The position numbers and the translations under genes are program-made. From Thermodesulfobacteriota bacterium (GTDB lineage: Bacteria > Desulfobacterota > Thermodesulfobacteria > Thermodesulfobacteriales > Thermodesulfobacteriaceae): a stretch of DNA of 63,059 nucleotides. The notes beneath the pieces are model-generated. The model had not been told where the DNA came from and did no database searches. It worked only from the letters and a program-made list of their open reading frames with translations. The stretch is taken from the NCBI GenBank assembly GCA_030550555.1, contig JAUQPD010000029.1, positions 1 through 63,059 on the forward strand, read 5' to 3'. Shown piece by piece: positions 62,992 through 63,059 of this stretch (position 1 is the first letter of the stretch; every line of letters begins with the position of its first letter).

Positions 62992-63008
62992 AATTTAAAA
63001 AATGTCAA
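62981..63008 (-). promoter_or_regulatory. Strong promoter of dsrC
   Basis: On the minus strand TTGACA and TAATAT are 16 bases apart, near consensus, fitting the high DsrC level usual in sulfite reducers. The leader is about 45 bases. Confidence 0.75.
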
Positions 63009-63059
63009 TATATTTGTTGAGGGTGTTCTATAGAAGAAAGACCAAAAATGGCTTCCTAT

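Overview
The window looks like a piece of the chromosome of an AT-rich, probably thermophilic anaerobe that respires sulfur compounds. My best guess is a member of Thermodesulfobacteriota (Thermodesulfobacterium/Caldimicrobium-like). The reasons are: a DsrC with both C-terminal cysteines, a DsrE-like gene, AhbD of the siroheme-dependent alternative heme pathway, two CooC-like ATPases of the kind that serve CO dehydrogenase, citramalate-based isoleucine synthesis, and a bd-type oxidase relative with a fused heme c domain. The taxonomic call is inference; the window has no rRNA, tRNA, CRISPR array or insertion sequence that I can see.

Layout. 1-10.8 kb is accessory and decaying. It holds a coiled-coil/nuclease-like protein, a surface-polysaccharide locus and a CsgG-like lipoprotein facing a truncated outer-membrane protein. 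The polysaccharide locus has intact dTDP-rhamnose (rfbA, rfbC, rfbB, rfbD) and GDP-mannose (manC) genes, but its methyltransferase and three glycosyltransferases are broken. A DsrE-like gene is frameshifted in a T6 run. 10.9-27.4 kb is one long division and cell wall (dcw) operon, mraZ-rsmH-ftsL-ftsI-like-murE-murF-mraY-murD-murG-murC-murB-ftsQ-ftsA-ftsZ, followed by a ParB-like gene and a MEMO-family gene. It starts at a clear promoter with a three-repeat MraZ operator. In this operon ftsW is missing, and the ftsI product has lost every transpeptidase motif. 27.6-39.3 kb carries FmdB, a convergent trpF/DUF2148/ribE set, spermidine synthase, redox enzymes, an AMMECR1 protein, lysC-cimA, a CooC-like ATPase, cysS and cvpA.

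39.3-49.5 kb holds hisB, a heme-c chemoreceptor, a coiled-coil protein, an MscS channel, xthA and a seven-gene minus-strand operon (acpP-fabF-rpiB-acpS-nnr-PilZ-prepilin peptidase). 49.6-58.7 kb holds ferritin, an FAH-family enzyme, a MOSC protein, ahbD, coaBC, a second CooC-like ATPase, a TRIC-family membrane protein and a complete FecBCD-type ABC importer. 58.7-63 kb, on the minus strand, encodes a two-subunit bd-family terminal oxidase, a HAD phosphatase, a ComEA-DUF4124 fusion and dsrC, whose promoter carries an FNR-like palindrome.

The most notable biology is the joint erosion of the septal synthase pair: a catalytically empty FtsI-like protein is kept in the operon while ftsW is gone. 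Also notable are the selective loss of glycosyltransferases beside intact sugar-nucleotide genes, and the ParB-like/MEMO pair tied to ftsZ.
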